The notes beneath the pieces are model-generated. The model saw only the letters and a program-made list of their open reading frames with translations, was not told the DNA's origin and did not search any database. Positions 8,788 through 16,763 of a stretch of DNA of 64,000 bases are shown here, in pieces. The stretch's first letter is position 1, and each line of letters begins with the position of its first letter. Both the position numbers and the translations under genes were made by a program. The stretch comes from Alloprevotella tannerae (GTDB lineage: Bacteria; Bacteroidota; Bacteroidia; Bacteroidales; Bacteroidaceae), in NCBI GenBank assembly GCA_015259125.1, contig JABZGR010000009.1, forward strand, positions 13,123-77,122, given 5' to 3'.

Positions 8788-9198
8788 ATGAAGACTGTTT
8801 TTGAACTTGAAATGAAGGTGCGCGACTACGAGTGCGACCTGCAAGGTATTGTTAACAATGCCGTTTACCAACACTATACTGAACATACGCGCGCCGAATA
8901 TCTGCGCTCCCGCTTCGAAGGTATGGAAGCTTTGCACGAACAAGGCATCGATACCGTCGTAGCACGCTTGGAGATGGCCTTCAAAGCCCCTTTGCGCCCC
9001 GGCGATCGCTTCGTCTCGCGTTTGGGTGTCAGAAAAGAAGGCCTGCGCTATATTTTTGAGCAGACGATCTGCCGCTTGCCCGATGAGCAGGTGTGTATGC
9101 AGGCGCAGACGACGGTCGTCTGTCGCATCAACGGGCGTTTAGGCGATTGTCCGGCGCTTAACGAGGCGTTTCAAGCCGACTTTAGTGAGGTGAAATAG
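8788..9198 (+). CDS. Acyl-CoA thioesterase, 4HBT hotdog family (YbgC/FadM-like)
   Basis: A 136-residue single-hotdog protein. The N-terminal motif RDYECDLQGIVNNAVYQHY with the following EHTRAEYL matches the 4-hydroxybenzoyl-CoA thioesterase family; the Asp before QGIVNN corresponds to the catalytic acid. It probably hydrolyses acyl-CoA thioesters in the cytoplasm. It starts 29 bp after the DUF2851 gene and 41 bp before dprA, so it is likely in the same transcript. The physiological substrate cannot be read from the sequence. Confidence 0.88.
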   Translation: MKTVFELEMKVRDYECDLQGIVNNAVYQHYTEHTRAEYLRSRFEGMEALHEQGIDTVVARLEMAFKAPLRPGDRFVSRLGVRKEGLRYIFEQTICRLPDEQVCMQAQTTVVCRINGRLGDCPALNEAFQADFSEVK

Positions 9199-9239
9199 GC
9201 CTTGGACTCTTCGCCCCTCTCTTTTATGTATGCTGATCA

Positions 9240-10346
9240 ATGGAAAACACGCAACCTACTACGGAAACGTTGAGCCTGATGACGCTCGGCGCACTGCCCG
9301 GTGTCGGCTTAAAAACGCTGCGCACCATCTTGGCACGTTACAAGTCTGCCACGGCGGCGCTTGAGGCCTTTGCGCGGGGTGCTGAGGTCTGCGCTTGCTC
9401 GGCCGAAGATTTGGTTGAGGCGCGCCAATGGGCTGAAGCGGAAATGGCTTATTGCGAAGCTCACGCGGTGCGGATTTTGACGATGGCCGACGCGGACTAT
9501 CCGGCGCGCCTACGCACTTGTGATGATGCGCCGCCTTATTTGTTTTATCGCGGAGCGGCCAATTTGAATGCAAAATATGTCGTGGCCGTGGTCGGCACGC
9601 GCCACATTACGGAGTATGGTAAGGACCTTTGCCGTCACCTTTGTCAGGATTTGGCCGACTTTTCGCCGGATGTGCTCGTCTTGAGCGGACTGGCTTACGG
9701 CGTCGACGTGCACGCGCATCGGCAGGCCTTGGTGGCCAATTTGCCGACGGTGGGTGTGCTCGCGCACGGCTTGGATCGGCTCTACCCGTCGGCGCATCGC
9801 ACGACGGCCGTTGAGATGCTGAACAAGGGCGGTTTGCTCACGGAATATCCGCGCTTGACGGTGCCTGAGAAGGGGCGATTCTTGCAGCGCAATCGTATCG
9901 TGGCGGGGATGGCTGATGTGGTTGTCGTCGTGGAGAGTGGAATTCGAGGCGGCGCGCTCGCCACGGCGCGTTTGGCGCGCCAATATGAGCGCCCGGTCTA
10001 TGCCTTTCCGGGGCGTGCAAGTGATGAAATGTCGGCCGGATGTAATGCTTTGCTGCGTGACGGGCGCGCCAAACTCATCACATCGGCCGAGGATCTGTTG
10101 GCTGACTGGCTCGGCGTGACGGCTAAGGTGCAGGAGGCCTCGCCGGCGACTGATCTGTTTGCCGATTTGACCCGGAATGAGCAAAAGTTGATCGCCGTTT
10201 TGACGCAGCACGATTGCCGGACGCTCGACCAACTCGCTACGGAGGCCGATTTGGACCATTCGGTGGTGGCTTCGCTCTTGTTCGATTTGAATATGCGCGG
10301 GTTTGTCAAGACGCTTCCCGGTGGCGCTTATCGCCTGATGCGCTAA
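9240..10346 (+). CDS. dprA: DNA-processing protein DprA
   Basis: A 368-residue DprA/Smf protein, which binds incoming single-stranded DNA during natural transformation and loads RecA. An N-terminal helix-hairpin-helix-like region (GALPGVGLKTLRTIL) is followed by the Rossmann-like core: YLFYRG, VVGTRHITEYGKDLC, VLSGLAYGVDVHAHRQAL, GVLAHGLDRLYPSAHR, LTEYP, FLQRNRIVAGMADVVVVVES and GALATARLARQYERPVYAFPG. A C-terminal winged-helix (about 305-368) completes the usual architecture. No other competence gene is nearby. Confidence 0.96.
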   Translation: MENTQPTTETLSLMTLGALPGVGLKTLRTILARYKSATAALEAFARGAEVCACSAEDLVEARQWAEAEMAYCEAHAVRILTMADADYPARLRTCDDAPPYLFYRGAANLNAKYVVAVVGTRHITEYGKDLCRHLCQDLADFSPDVLVLSGLAYGVDVHAHRQALVANLPTVGVLAHGLDRLYPSAHRTTAVEMLNKGGLLTEYPRLTVPEKGRFLQRNRIVAGMADVVVVVESGIRGGALATARLARQYERPVYAFPGRASDEMSAGCNALLRDGRAKLITSAEDLLADWLGVTAKVQEASPATDLFADLTRNEQKLIAVLTQHDCRTLDQLATEADLDHSVVASLLFDLNMRGFVKTLPGGAYRLMR

Positions 10347-10653
10347 ACTACGAGCGGCGCTCCGGTCTGCTACCGCCCAAGGTTGAAGGTGGGCGTAGGA
10401 TGTACCCATTCTTTTATCGTCAACGGCTGTTTGCAGCTGTCTGCGCTTATCTTTATGGCGTGGATGGCCGCTTTTTTATGCTGCCAATGCGTTTGTTGAG
10501 GCTTTGCGCCTTTGCGGCGATCTTGTCGCTTGGTCGAGCGTTGTTTCGGCCTTGATTTTTGTAGCTGAAGGCGGATAATGGGGCACGCTTCGGCGTCTTT
10601 TCAAATGAGCAATGATCGGAAACTTTTTCGTCAAATCGTGCCGACTTGCTTTT

Positions 10654-10732
10654 TCATCGTGAGCGTAAAGGTCTACGCTCACGAGGGGACGTTCTTTTTA
10701 TCGTGATGAAAAGGGTGTGCGCTCACGATGAA
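10654..10732. repeat. 22-bp-period array, locus 1 (dprA / tatD-like gap)
   Basis: Units begin at 10658, 10680, 10702 and 10724, exactly 22 bp apart, each starting CGTGA or CACGA. The ends are inverted copies (CATCGTGAGCG at the left, CGCTCACGATG at the right). This is the main feature of the 445-bp gap between dprA and the gene ending at 10792; nothing else was recognised there. Confidence 0.85.
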
Positions 10733-10791
10733 AAAACAAACTACTGCGTTTTCGCGAATAAAAAATAAGGATGGAAACGTTGAAAACAGAC

Positions 10792-11406
10792 TTAAACGTC
10801 TTCGTTGAAGCCTTCCGGATGCTCAATGGTGGGCGTCGATAGGAGTGCGGCGGGTAGGCGGCCTTCGTCGCTCTCAATGTGTCGGCGCGAAGGGGGTGTC
10901 AGGGCGTAACTTTCGGCGTTGTAATGTTCCCCAAAACTCAGATCGAAATCAGCTTGTAGGAGTTGGCGGGCCAAGGCCGGACGCCCGCGAAACCCATGTA
11001 TGACCCAGCGCTGCGTAGGGCGGTAGTGCTTGCGCAGGGCCAAGAGGCGGTCGAAGGCGCGCACGCAGTGGAGGATCAGCGGCTTGCCGTAGGCTTCACT
11101 CAAACGGACGTGGAGGGGGAAAAGTTGCTCTTGCACGGCCCAGTCTCCGCGCAAGCGGTCAAAACCACATTCGCCAAGGGCCACAACTTCGTCGCGCGCG
11201 GCCCAAAGGAGGAGTTGCTGCTGCAATTGTGCGAGTTCGGCGGGCGGCAAACTGCTCCACCAAGGGTGAATCCCGACTGAATAGCACGCGTGAGGGAGGG
11301 GCGCAAACTGCGTTGCACCCGATAAAACTTCAAGTGGTAGGTTGACGATGGCCGAACCGGCCGGTGCGTCGAGATGGTGGGAATGAAAATCGAGCAAACG
11401 AGTCAC
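10792..11406 (-). CDS. TatD-like metal-dependent hydrolase
   Basis: A 204-residue member of the TatD amidohydrolase family, shorter than canonical TatD (about 260). The metal-binding motif is present as DFHSHH near the N-terminus. GECGFDR gives the bridging Glu, with further likely ligands in LILHCVRAF and VIHGFRG and the final Asp in ESDEGRLP. Members are metal-dependent DNases or phosphoesterases. The start codon is GTG and overlaps the yidD stop by four bases (GTGA), implying translational coupling in the rnpA-yidD-tatD-like chain. The compact form is frequent in Bacteroidetes; its substrate is unknown. Confidence 0.82.
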   Translation of the reverse strand: MTRLLDFHSHHLDAPAGSAIVNLPLEVLSGATQFAPLPHACYSVGIHPWWSSLPPAELAQLQQQLLLWAARDEVVALGECGFDRLRGDWAVQEQLFPLHVRLSEAYGKPLILHCVRAFDRLLALRKHYRPTQRWVIHGFRGRPALARQLLQADFDLSFGEHYNAESYALTPPSRRHIESDEGRLPAALLSTPTIEHPEGFNEDV

Positions 11407-11621
11407 GGGACGGGATCATAGCCGCTTCCGCCCCACGGATGGCAGCGCAAGATGCGACGAATTGCTAACCAAAGGCCTTTGAAAAGCCCATGTTTCTGCA
11501 AGGCTTCAATAGCATATTGAGAGCAGGTGGGCGTAAAGCGGCACGAGGGTGGCGTCAGCGGTGAAATAAAGCGTTGATACAAGCGGATAGGGAGGATGAA
11601 AAGGCGTACAAGGTATTTCAT
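11403..11621 (-). CDS. yidD: Membrane protein insertion efficiency factor YidD
   Basis: A 72-residue YidD protein, a small inner-membrane-associated amphipathic protein that helps YidC-dependent insertion. The start MKYLVRLFILPIRLYQRFIS and the signatures CRFTPTCSQYAIEAL and GYDPVP are diagnostic. A longer frame reaches 11696, but the ATG at 11621 is the family start and overlaps the rnpA stop by four bases (ATGA). The rnpA-yidD order is conserved across bacteria. Confidence 0.95.
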   Translation of the reverse strand: MKYLVRLFILPIRLYQRFISPLTPPSCRFTPTCSQYAIEALQKHGLFKGLWLAIRRILRCHPWGGSGYDPVP

Positions 11622-12010
11622 GATGAAGCAGTTTCCTTTTCTACAATGCGCTGAAGCAGTTTTACCATTTGTGTTTCGACTTTTGCGGCCGGCCAAGTGC
11701 GATCGGAGAACCAGAGAAAGGCGATGTGGAGGCCCTCATCGGGGGCGAGGATGGCGGGCAGGAGGTCTTTGTGGTGGCGATAGGCTTCGCGCAGGAGGCG
11801 TTTGGCTCTGTTGCGGTCCACGGCGCGACGCAATTTGCGCTTGGGTACGCTCAACAAAACTTTTACCGCGGGCTTGCCGCCCGGCTTTATGCGCCGATAG
11901 GCGGCACGCAGCGGATAGACCGAGGGGGAATGGATGCCCTCGGCAAAGAGCGATTCGATGTCTTTGGTCAAACAGAGGTGTTCGGCCTTACCAAAACTAT
12001 AGCGCTTCAT
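11618..12010 (-). CDS. rnpA: Ribonuclease P protein component
   Basis: A 130-residue basic protein that binds RNase P RNA and assists 5' maturation of tRNAs. The signature RNRAKRLLREAYR is near residues 75-90, preceded by LLSVPKRKLRRAV. The frame is open further upstream, but the start MKRYSFGKAEHLC (12010) gives the usual length and the usual N-terminal KxxRL-like segment. A possible -7 box (TACTTTTG, 12016-12023) lies only a few bases before the ATG, suggesting a very short leader. Confidence 0.93.
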   Translation of the reverse strand: MKRYSFGKAEHLCLTKDIESLFAEGIHSPSVYPLRAAYRRIKPGGKPAVKVLLSVPKRKLRRAVDRNRAKRLLREAYRHHKDLLPAILAPDEGLHIAFLWFSDRTWPAAKVETQMVKLLQRIVEKETASS

Positions 12011-12092
12011 TAAGGCAAAAGTACGGAAAACTATTCGATTGTTCGCCGCTCGCCGCCCGAAATTCGCTGCGGCGCAAGGGTAGCGCAAAAAG

Positions 12093-12126
12093 AAGACCGG
12101 CGCCAAGCAATCTTGGCGCCGGTCTT
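12093..12126 (-). terminator. Terminator after hemD
   Basis: A perfect 15-bp stem (AAGACCGGCGCCAAG with its complement, loop CAAT) ends in T/A-rich tracts. It closes the metK-hemD operon and separates it from rnpA. Confidence 0.85.
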
Positions 12127-12165
12127 TAACTCGACGTATTATTGTATTATAAAATGTGACGTGCG

Positions 12166-12906
12166 TTATTTATTTTCCTTCTCCAGATAAAGCTCTAAGC
12201 AAGCGGGCATCGAGGGCGCTTCAGGCGAAGGCGCAGCGACGGCAGGCTCGTAGCCACTGTCGGTAATCGCTTTGAGCGTGGAGCGGCCAAAGCATCCGAG
12301 CTTCACGCCTTTTTCCCGGAAGTCGGGATAGTTCTCGCAGAGAACCTCAAAGCCGCTCGGGGTGAACGGAATCACGAGATCGTAATCTTCGATCGCTTTC
12401 GGTAGATCGTTGCTCACGGTGCGATACATTACACACTCGGTATGGTTCAGCTTTTTCGCGTTGAGCGTTTCTTCCACCTCGTTGGTGTGGACGCTACTCT
12501 GAGGAATGAGGTATTTTTCCGCCTTGTGCTTGGCCATTACCTGAACGAGGTCGGGCCATTTTCCCGTCTGGCTGAAGAAGACTTTACGCTTACGATACTG
12601 AACGTATTTTTGGATGTATAAAGCGATTGTCTCGGAGAGCCCAAAGTATTTCATGTCTTCCGGAATGTTGACGCGTAGCTCTTTACACAAAGTAAAGAAG
12701 TGGTCAATGGCGTGGCGGGAAGTAAAAACGATAGCAGTATGGTCCAAGATCTGAACTTTCTGTTGGCGAAACTCTTTTGCGCTGAGTCCTTCTACTTTGA
12801 TAAACGGATGAAAGGTAATTTCGATACCGTATTTCTTTTCTATATCAAAATATGGAGACTTCTCGGACGTGGGATAGGGCTGCGAAATGAGGATTTTTTT
12901 TATCAT
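12166..12906 (-). CDS. hemD: Uroporphyrinogen-III synthase (HemD)
   Basis: A 246-residue protein of the HemD fold, which cyclises hydroxymethylbilane to uroporphyrinogen III in haem synthesis. Supporting segments are ILISQPYP at the N-terminus, AIVFTSRHAIDHFF, KYFGLSETIALYIQKYV, CVMYRTV and DLVIPFTPSGFEVLCENYP; the family is divergent in sequence. It is 15 bp downstream of the DUF4271 gene, an arrangement I know from other Bacteroidales. Whether the organism makes haem fully cannot be judged; no other hem gene is in the window. Confidence 0.85.
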   Translation of the reverse strand: MIKKILISQPYPTSEKSPYFDIEKKYGIEITFHPFIKVEGLSAKEFRQQKVQILDHTAIVFTSRHAIDHFFTLCKELRVNIPEDMKYFGLSETIALYIQKYVQYRKRKVFFSQTGKWPDLVQVMAKHKAEKYLIPQSSVHTNEVEETLNAKKLNHTECVMYRTVSNDLPKAIEDYDLVIPFTPSGFEVLCENYPDFREKGVKLGCFGRSTLKAITDSGYEPAVAAPSPEAPSMPACLELYLEKENK

Positions 12907-12921
12907 CGTGACTTTGAATAC

Positions 12922-13923
12922 TTACTCGATAGCAGTCAAGCTGTTTAGCGAATAAACCAAAGCGCGCCACAAGGCGAACAGTGGTAGTATTTCCAGGGTG
13001 CAAAGGTACAAAATAATATGGATTCCGGACATTTTATAGCCGGAAAAAATGTGGAAAGCCTTGTAAGTCAACAAGAGTTTGTTGATACTGAGCAGTACGA
13101 GGACGATCATGGGGAGGGCGCTGAAGGAGAGATCGAAATAGACGACCAGCAAGGCGAGCGGGAAGAAGGCGATGCCGAGCGAGAAGACCGAGAGCAAGTA
13201 GGTCTTGCGCCAAGTGGAGATGACGTCGTGGTCGAAGAAGACGTTGTTGATCAAATAGTAGAGGATGATTTTCATTAGATAGAAGGCGGCAAAAATGCCG
13301 GAGGCCGCGAGCAAGATGGTATAGGGCGAGACGATGTTAAACACTTCCGGCAGGCGATTCTGTACGAAGTCAAACGTCAATATGCCGAGGATAAAGCAGG
13401 TCTGTAAGATGAGGAAGAGTTGGCCGTGGAGTTCCGTGTCGGTGCGCTCGGTGAACATATTTCGATGGTCGTAAGGGCGAAAGAAATGCTTGATACTGTT
13501 GGCCAGATATCGCCGCGAACGAGCAATCACCAAGACGCCGAGGAAGAAATCGAGGAGTAGGGCGATAGTGACATAATTGTCCGTGCGAAAGCGATAAGGA
13601 ACAGGATCGCCCGCTATGCCTTGGTCGTGATAAGGCGCTATCTCGGTGTGAGCGCGCAGGCTGTCGTCGAAATCGCTATGCAATAAAGCCTTTCCATAGA
13701 GCCCGCGAATCATCGTCGAATCAGAGTTGAAGAGTCCGGCTTTAGGGTCCGCCGGACGCACCGCCGGAGCGCCGACGAGTTGCGGCTCAGTATGCTCGAC
13801 GTAGCCCGTATCCGCCTTGAGCGGCTCCATCTTGATGTGCGTATAGCGATGAGGTGCAGCCGTTGAGACCGCCCTTGCGGCGGTCTGACCTTGTTCTATT
13901 TGTAGACTGTCTTGCTGCACCAT
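12922..13923 (-). CDS. DUF4271 integral membrane protein
   Basis: A 333-residue protein. The first about 115 residues are hydrophilic, then come six to seven hydrophobic helices (starting YVTIALLLDFFLGVLVIA). The membrane part matches DUF4271, a Bacteroidetes family usually found directly upstream of hemD. No catalytic residues are known. The conserved pairing suggests a link with haem or with the hemD transcript, but this is inference only. It lies 36 bp after the LOG-family gene. Confidence 0.85.
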   Translation of the reverse strand: MVQQDSLQIEQGQTAARAVSTAAPHRYTHIKMEPLKADTGYVEHTEPQLVGAPAVRPADPKAGLFNSDSTMIRGLYGKALLHSDFDDSLRAHTEIAPYHDQGIAGDPVPYRFRTDNYVTIALLLDFFLGVLVIARSRRYLANSIKHFFRPYDHRNMFTERTDTELHGQLFLILQTCFILGILTFDFVQNRLPEVFNIVSPYTILLAASGIFAAFYLMKIILYYLINNVFFDHDVISTWRKTYLLSVFSLGIAFFPLALLVVYFDLSFSALPMIVLVLLSINKLLLTYKAFHIFSGYKMSGIHIILYLCTLEILPLFALWRALVYSLNSLTAIE

Positions 13924-13959
13924 ATTATATAGATGTATAGGTGGGGTGAGGAGGAGGGG

Positions 13960-14535
13960 TTAAGTGAGCGCGGCAAACTTCTGTACGCGTTTGTCCCAAA
14001 GCGGCGTGGTTTCCGCCAGCAGGATGGCCTCTTCCGGTGTGGCTGCTACGCGCCAAATAGCTTTATGCCCCTCGCGCATAAAGCGCTCGTCGGCCGCGCG
14101 GTCCAGTTGGGCCAACAGCGGATCATAATAGCCGCACGTATTGAGGATGATGATTGGCTTGAGGTAGAGGCCGAGTTGCTTCCACGTGATAATCTCCATC
14201 AATTCTTCGAGCGTGCCGACGCCGCCGGGCAGCGCGATGCAGGCATCCGATAAGTCGGCCAACTTCTCTTTGCGCTCGTGCATATCTGCCGTGATAAGGA
14301 GTGGCTGCGAAGGATGTTGCCAACCTTGCTCCACCATAAAGCGGGGAATAATGCCGAGTGCCTCTCCGCCGGCAGCGAGGCAGGCGTCGCACGAAGCGCC
14401 CATCAGGCCCATCCGTCCGGCGCCATTGATCAGCGTGTAACCCTTTGCGGCCAAAAGGCGGCCGAGGGCTTGTGCGTTGTCGATGTAGGCTTGGCCCAAT
14501 TGTCCGCTGGAGGCTGCGTAAACTGTGATCTTCAT
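13960..14535 (-). CDS. LOG family protein (TIGR00730, phosphoribohydrolase-like)
   Basis: A 191-residue Rossmann-like protein of the LOG family. The hallmark PGGVGTLEELMEIITWKQLG is present near residues 95-115, with the upstream GRMGLMG and LITADMHERK segments. Family members cleave the ribosyl bond of nucleoside monophosphates (cytokinin-activating enzymes in plants, AMP/CMP-type hydrolases in bacteria), so a nucleotide-salvage role is likely here. It is the second gene of the metK operon, 63 bp from metK. Confidence 0.9.
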   Translation of the reverse strand: MKITVYAASSGQLGQAYIDNAQALGRLLAAKGYTLINGAGRMGLMGASCDACLAAGGEALGIIPRFMVEQGWQHPSQPLLITADMHERKEKLADLSDACIALPGGVGTLEELMEIITWKQLGLYLKPIIILNTCGYYDPLLAQLDRAADERFMREGHKAIWRVAATPEEAILLAETTPLWDKRVQKFAALT

Positions 14536-14598
14536 TCTTTTTTGATCTTGAAGTTCCGGCGAAGCATCAAGTGCGCTCGACGCTCCGCCGGCATATTG

Positions 14599-15891
14599 TC
14601 AGAGGCCGAAAGCGGCCTTTATTTTGTCAACGTAATCAAGTTTTTCCCAAGTAAAGAGTTCCACTTCGATCTGCTTGTCGGGTTGACCTTTACATTTGAA
14701 AGTCTTGGTTTTGAAGCGCGGCTGATGCCCCATATGTCCGTGATTAGCCGTTTCGGTATAAATAGGCGTGCGGAGCTTGAGGCGCTCCTCGATGGCGTAA
14801 GGACGCAGGTCGAAGAGTGTGCGCACCTTTTCTGCAATTTCGCCGTCCGACAAGGCTACGCGTCGTTTACCATAGGTGTTGACGTAGATGCTGATAGGCT
14901 CAGCGACGCCGATGGCATAACTCAACTGTACAAGAATTTCATCGGCAACGCCGGCTGCCACTAAGTTTTTCGCAATGTGGCGCGCTGCGTAGGCGGCGCT
15001 GCGGTCTACTTTCGAAGGGTCCTTGCCGGAGAATGCGCCGCCGCCGTGTGCGCCGCGTCCGCCATAGGTGTCGACGATGATCTTGCGGCCCGTGAGTCCG
15101 GTATCGCCGTTAGGCCCGCCGATGACGAACTTTCCTGTCGGGTTGACTAAATATTTAATGTCGTCGGCGGCGAGCATTTGTTTGATTTCAGGCGTATGAA
15201 CGCGCTCGGCAATGGTGCGCGGAATGAGTATTTCTATTACGTCGCGGCGAATACGGGCCAGCATCTGCTCGTCGGCTGCTTCCTGCGAACCGGCTTCGGC
15301 AGCGGTGATAAACTCATCGTGCTGCGTCGAAACGAGAATGGTATCAATGCCCACGGCGCGATCGTTGTCGTCGTAGCGCACCGTCACTTGACTCTTCGCA
15401 TCGGGACGAAGATAAGTCATCTCCTTGCCCTCGCGGCGGATGCGTTCGAGCGTGATCATTAAATCCGTGGCCAAGGATAGGGGCAGCGGCATATAATTGT
15501 CGGTCTCGTTGTTGGCATAGCCAAACATCATACCTTGGTCGCCGGCGCCTTGTTCTTCAGGCGACTGGCGGTCTACGCCGCGGTTAATGTCGTCGCTTTG
15601 CTCGTGGATGGCACTAAGAATGCCGCACGATTCGCTGTCAAACTTATAATCGGCTTTAGTGTAGCCAATGTGTGCCACCGTATCGCGGACAATGGTCGTA
15701 AGGTCGGCCCAAGCGTTAGAACGCACCTCGCCGGCCACGATGACTTGCCCGGTCGTGACCATTGTCTCGCAAGCAACGCGGCTATGCGGGTCAAAAGCCA
15801 ATAAATTGTCTAAGACGGCGTCTGAGATCTGGTCGGCCACTTTGTCCGGATGGCCTGCCGAAACTGATTCTGATGTGAATAAATAACCCAT
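14599..15891 (-). CDS. metK: S-adenosylmethionine synthetase
   Basis: A 430-residue MetK, which makes S-adenosylmethionine from methionine and ATP. Visible are the N-terminal FTSESVSAGHPDK (His14 in the ATP site), the flexible-loop motif GAGDQGMMFGYA, the P-loop-like GGRGAHGGGAFSGKDPSKVD and the KIIVDTYGG strand. The protein is about 45 residues longer than E. coli MetK, with an extended C-terminal part as in other Bacteroidetes. The gene is preceded by a roughly 200-nt leader with a candidate SAM-binding aptamer and a terminator, so it is probably feedback-regulated by its product. It leads the metK-LOG-DUF4271-hemD cluster. Confidence 0.97.
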   Translation of the reverse strand: MGYLFTSESVSAGHPDKVADQISDAVLDNLLAFDPHSRVACETMVTTGQVIVAGEVRSNAWADLTTIVRDTVAHIGYTKADYKFDSESCGILSAIHEQSDDINRGVDRQSPEEQGAGDQGMMFGYANNETDNYMPLPLSLATDLMITLERIRREGKEMTYLRPDAKSQVTVRYDDNDRAVGIDTILVSTQHDEFITAAEAGSQEAADEQMLARIRRDVIEILIPRTIAERVHTPEIKQMLAADDIKYLVNPTGKFVIGGPNGDTGLTGRKIIVDTYGGRGAHGGGAFSGKDPSKVDRSAAYAARHIAKNLVAAGVADEILVQLSYAIGVAEPISIYVNTYGKRRVALSDGEIAEKVRTLFDLRPYAIEERLKLRTPIYTETANHGHMGHQPRFKTKTFKCKGQPDKQIEVELFTWEKLDYVDKIKAAFGL

Positions 15892-15953
15892 TTTCCTTCT
15901 TTGCTTTTGTAGTGAATAGAATGTTATAGGAACTTGGGGCTGATGTCGTTCTG

Positions 15954-15985
15954 AAAAAAATGAGCGCCTCCTCGGGAGTGGCGCC
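15954..15985 (-). terminator. Leader terminator (attenuator) upstream of metK
   Basis: On the minus strand GCGC(CA)CTCC and GGAGGCGC pair around a CGA loop and are followed by TCATTTTTTT (T-run 15954-15960). It lies between the candidate riboswitch and the metK start, 63 bp before the ATG. It would end transcription before the gene if allowed to form. Confidence 0.7.
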
Positions 15986-16019
15986 TACAAGTGTCGGGGC
16001 TGCTTCTTGGCAGCATTTC

Positions 16020-16076
16020 CCGGCATCGTTTTAGCATTTTTTCGAGAGGTTGCAAGCAGCCAAATCTGTCCTCTTT
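16020..16076 (-). promoter_or_regulatory. Candidate SAM-II-type riboswitch upstream of metK
   Basis: On the minus strand a P1 stem AGAGG (16070-16074) / CCTCT (16045-16049) encloses GATTTGG..TTGCAA. It is followed by AAAAATGCTAAAA and GATGCC. These conserved blocks and their order match the SAM-II (metA motif) aptamer as I remember it (GAUUU, UUGCAA before P1', then AAAUG-CUAAA). The pseudoknot P2 could be GGC with GCC at 16022-16024. Alternatively GGCTGC (16056-16061) pairs perfectly with GCAGCC at 15998-16003, as in long-loop SAM-II variants. Position just after the promoter and before a terminator supports a transcriptional switch. Confidence 0.6.
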
Positions 16077-16091
16077 TGCTTTTTTCAGCGG

Positions 16092-16123
16092 CAAAGTTAC
16101 GGCTTATCCTGCGAAGTAGCAAA
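16092..16123 (-). promoter_or_regulatory. metK operon promoter
   Basis: TTTG (16120-16123), 20 nt, then TAACTTTG (16092-16099) on the minus strand. Transcription would start about 10 nt before the candidate aptamer. Confidence 0.65.
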
Positions 16124-16353
16124 CAAACAACGGAAAAGCTTGTGAAAACTTATCTGCGCTTCCGCCGTGATGCTGACTCTTTTCGGAACATCTGATGGCT
16201 TAGCTCATTTATCGCCGCGGCTTTTTCTCACGGGCTAATGATCGGGCTTCGCACTATACGAAAGCGCGACTAACGGCGGCTTCTGCTCTGATAAAAGCTA
16301 CAGCAAACTCAGTTTGCGCTTAGCCTTTTAAGTATAGATAAGTGTCTATTTCG

Positions 16354-16458
16354 CGCTCCGCTTGTTGAAACAACAGTTCCAAGTAAGCGGACAAAAATCC
16401 CCATAGGAGGAATTAAAATTCGCATAGGCGGAAATAAGTTCCCAACAAGTGGAGGTAA
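16354..16458. repeat. 21-bp-period array downstream of rnc
   Basis: Four units start at 16375, 16396, 16417 and 16438, exactly 21 bp apart, with a loose core like ATAGGCGGAAATAA. A fifth unit (16354-16374) lies in the opposite orientation and matches the last one inverted, so the array has inverted ends. No gene overlaps it. The rest of the 16.1-16.76 kb gap holds only the long hairpin at 16574-16643. Confidence 0.65.
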
Positions 16459-16573
16459 TGCTTTCTGCTTGCAGCGCCGCCGCTTTATTGTTTTGTAAAT
16501 GTATGAGCCCTACTAAACGAAGAAAACGCAAAGGCAAAAAATATGCGGCAAGGCATCGGCGATAAAAATAAAT

Positions 16574-16643
16574 GTCGAGCGGAAATTTGAACTGCGCGAA
16601 CCGAATAGTGTTTCGGTGTCGTTTTTTCAAATTTCCGCTCGAC
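16574..16643 (-). other. Long perfect hairpin in the rnc 3' region
   Basis: An 18-bp perfect inverted repeat (GTCGAGCGGAAATTTGAA at 16574-16591 and its complement at 16626-16643) encloses a second 6-bp stem ACCGAA/TTCGGT. On the minus strand it is followed by ATTTATTTTTATC, so it may end the rnc transcript. Its length is well above that of usual terminators. Confidence 0.7.
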
Positions 16644-16763
16644 TTGTTAACGTTTTGCGGCGACTGTTGCGGCTGATCAAGGGGCGAGGGATGGTGCAGA
16701 TCGGCCTGCTTGCCCATTGCGCCCTAAGTTTGCGTAGAAGCCAAGGCTTGCGCGGCGGTAAGT

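Noticed and set aside
9510..10409. 299-codon minus-strand frame opposite dprA
   Set aside because: Antisense shadow of a complete DprA with all motifs.
10654..10732. CRISPR array
   Set aside because: The 22-bp arrays have no distinct spacers: the whole unit repeats without unique intervening sequence, there are only 3-4 units, and no cas genes are present.
16346..16717. 123-codon minus-strand frame downstream of rnc
   Set aside because: It spans the 21-bp array and the long hairpin; composition is not coding-like and no family is recognised.
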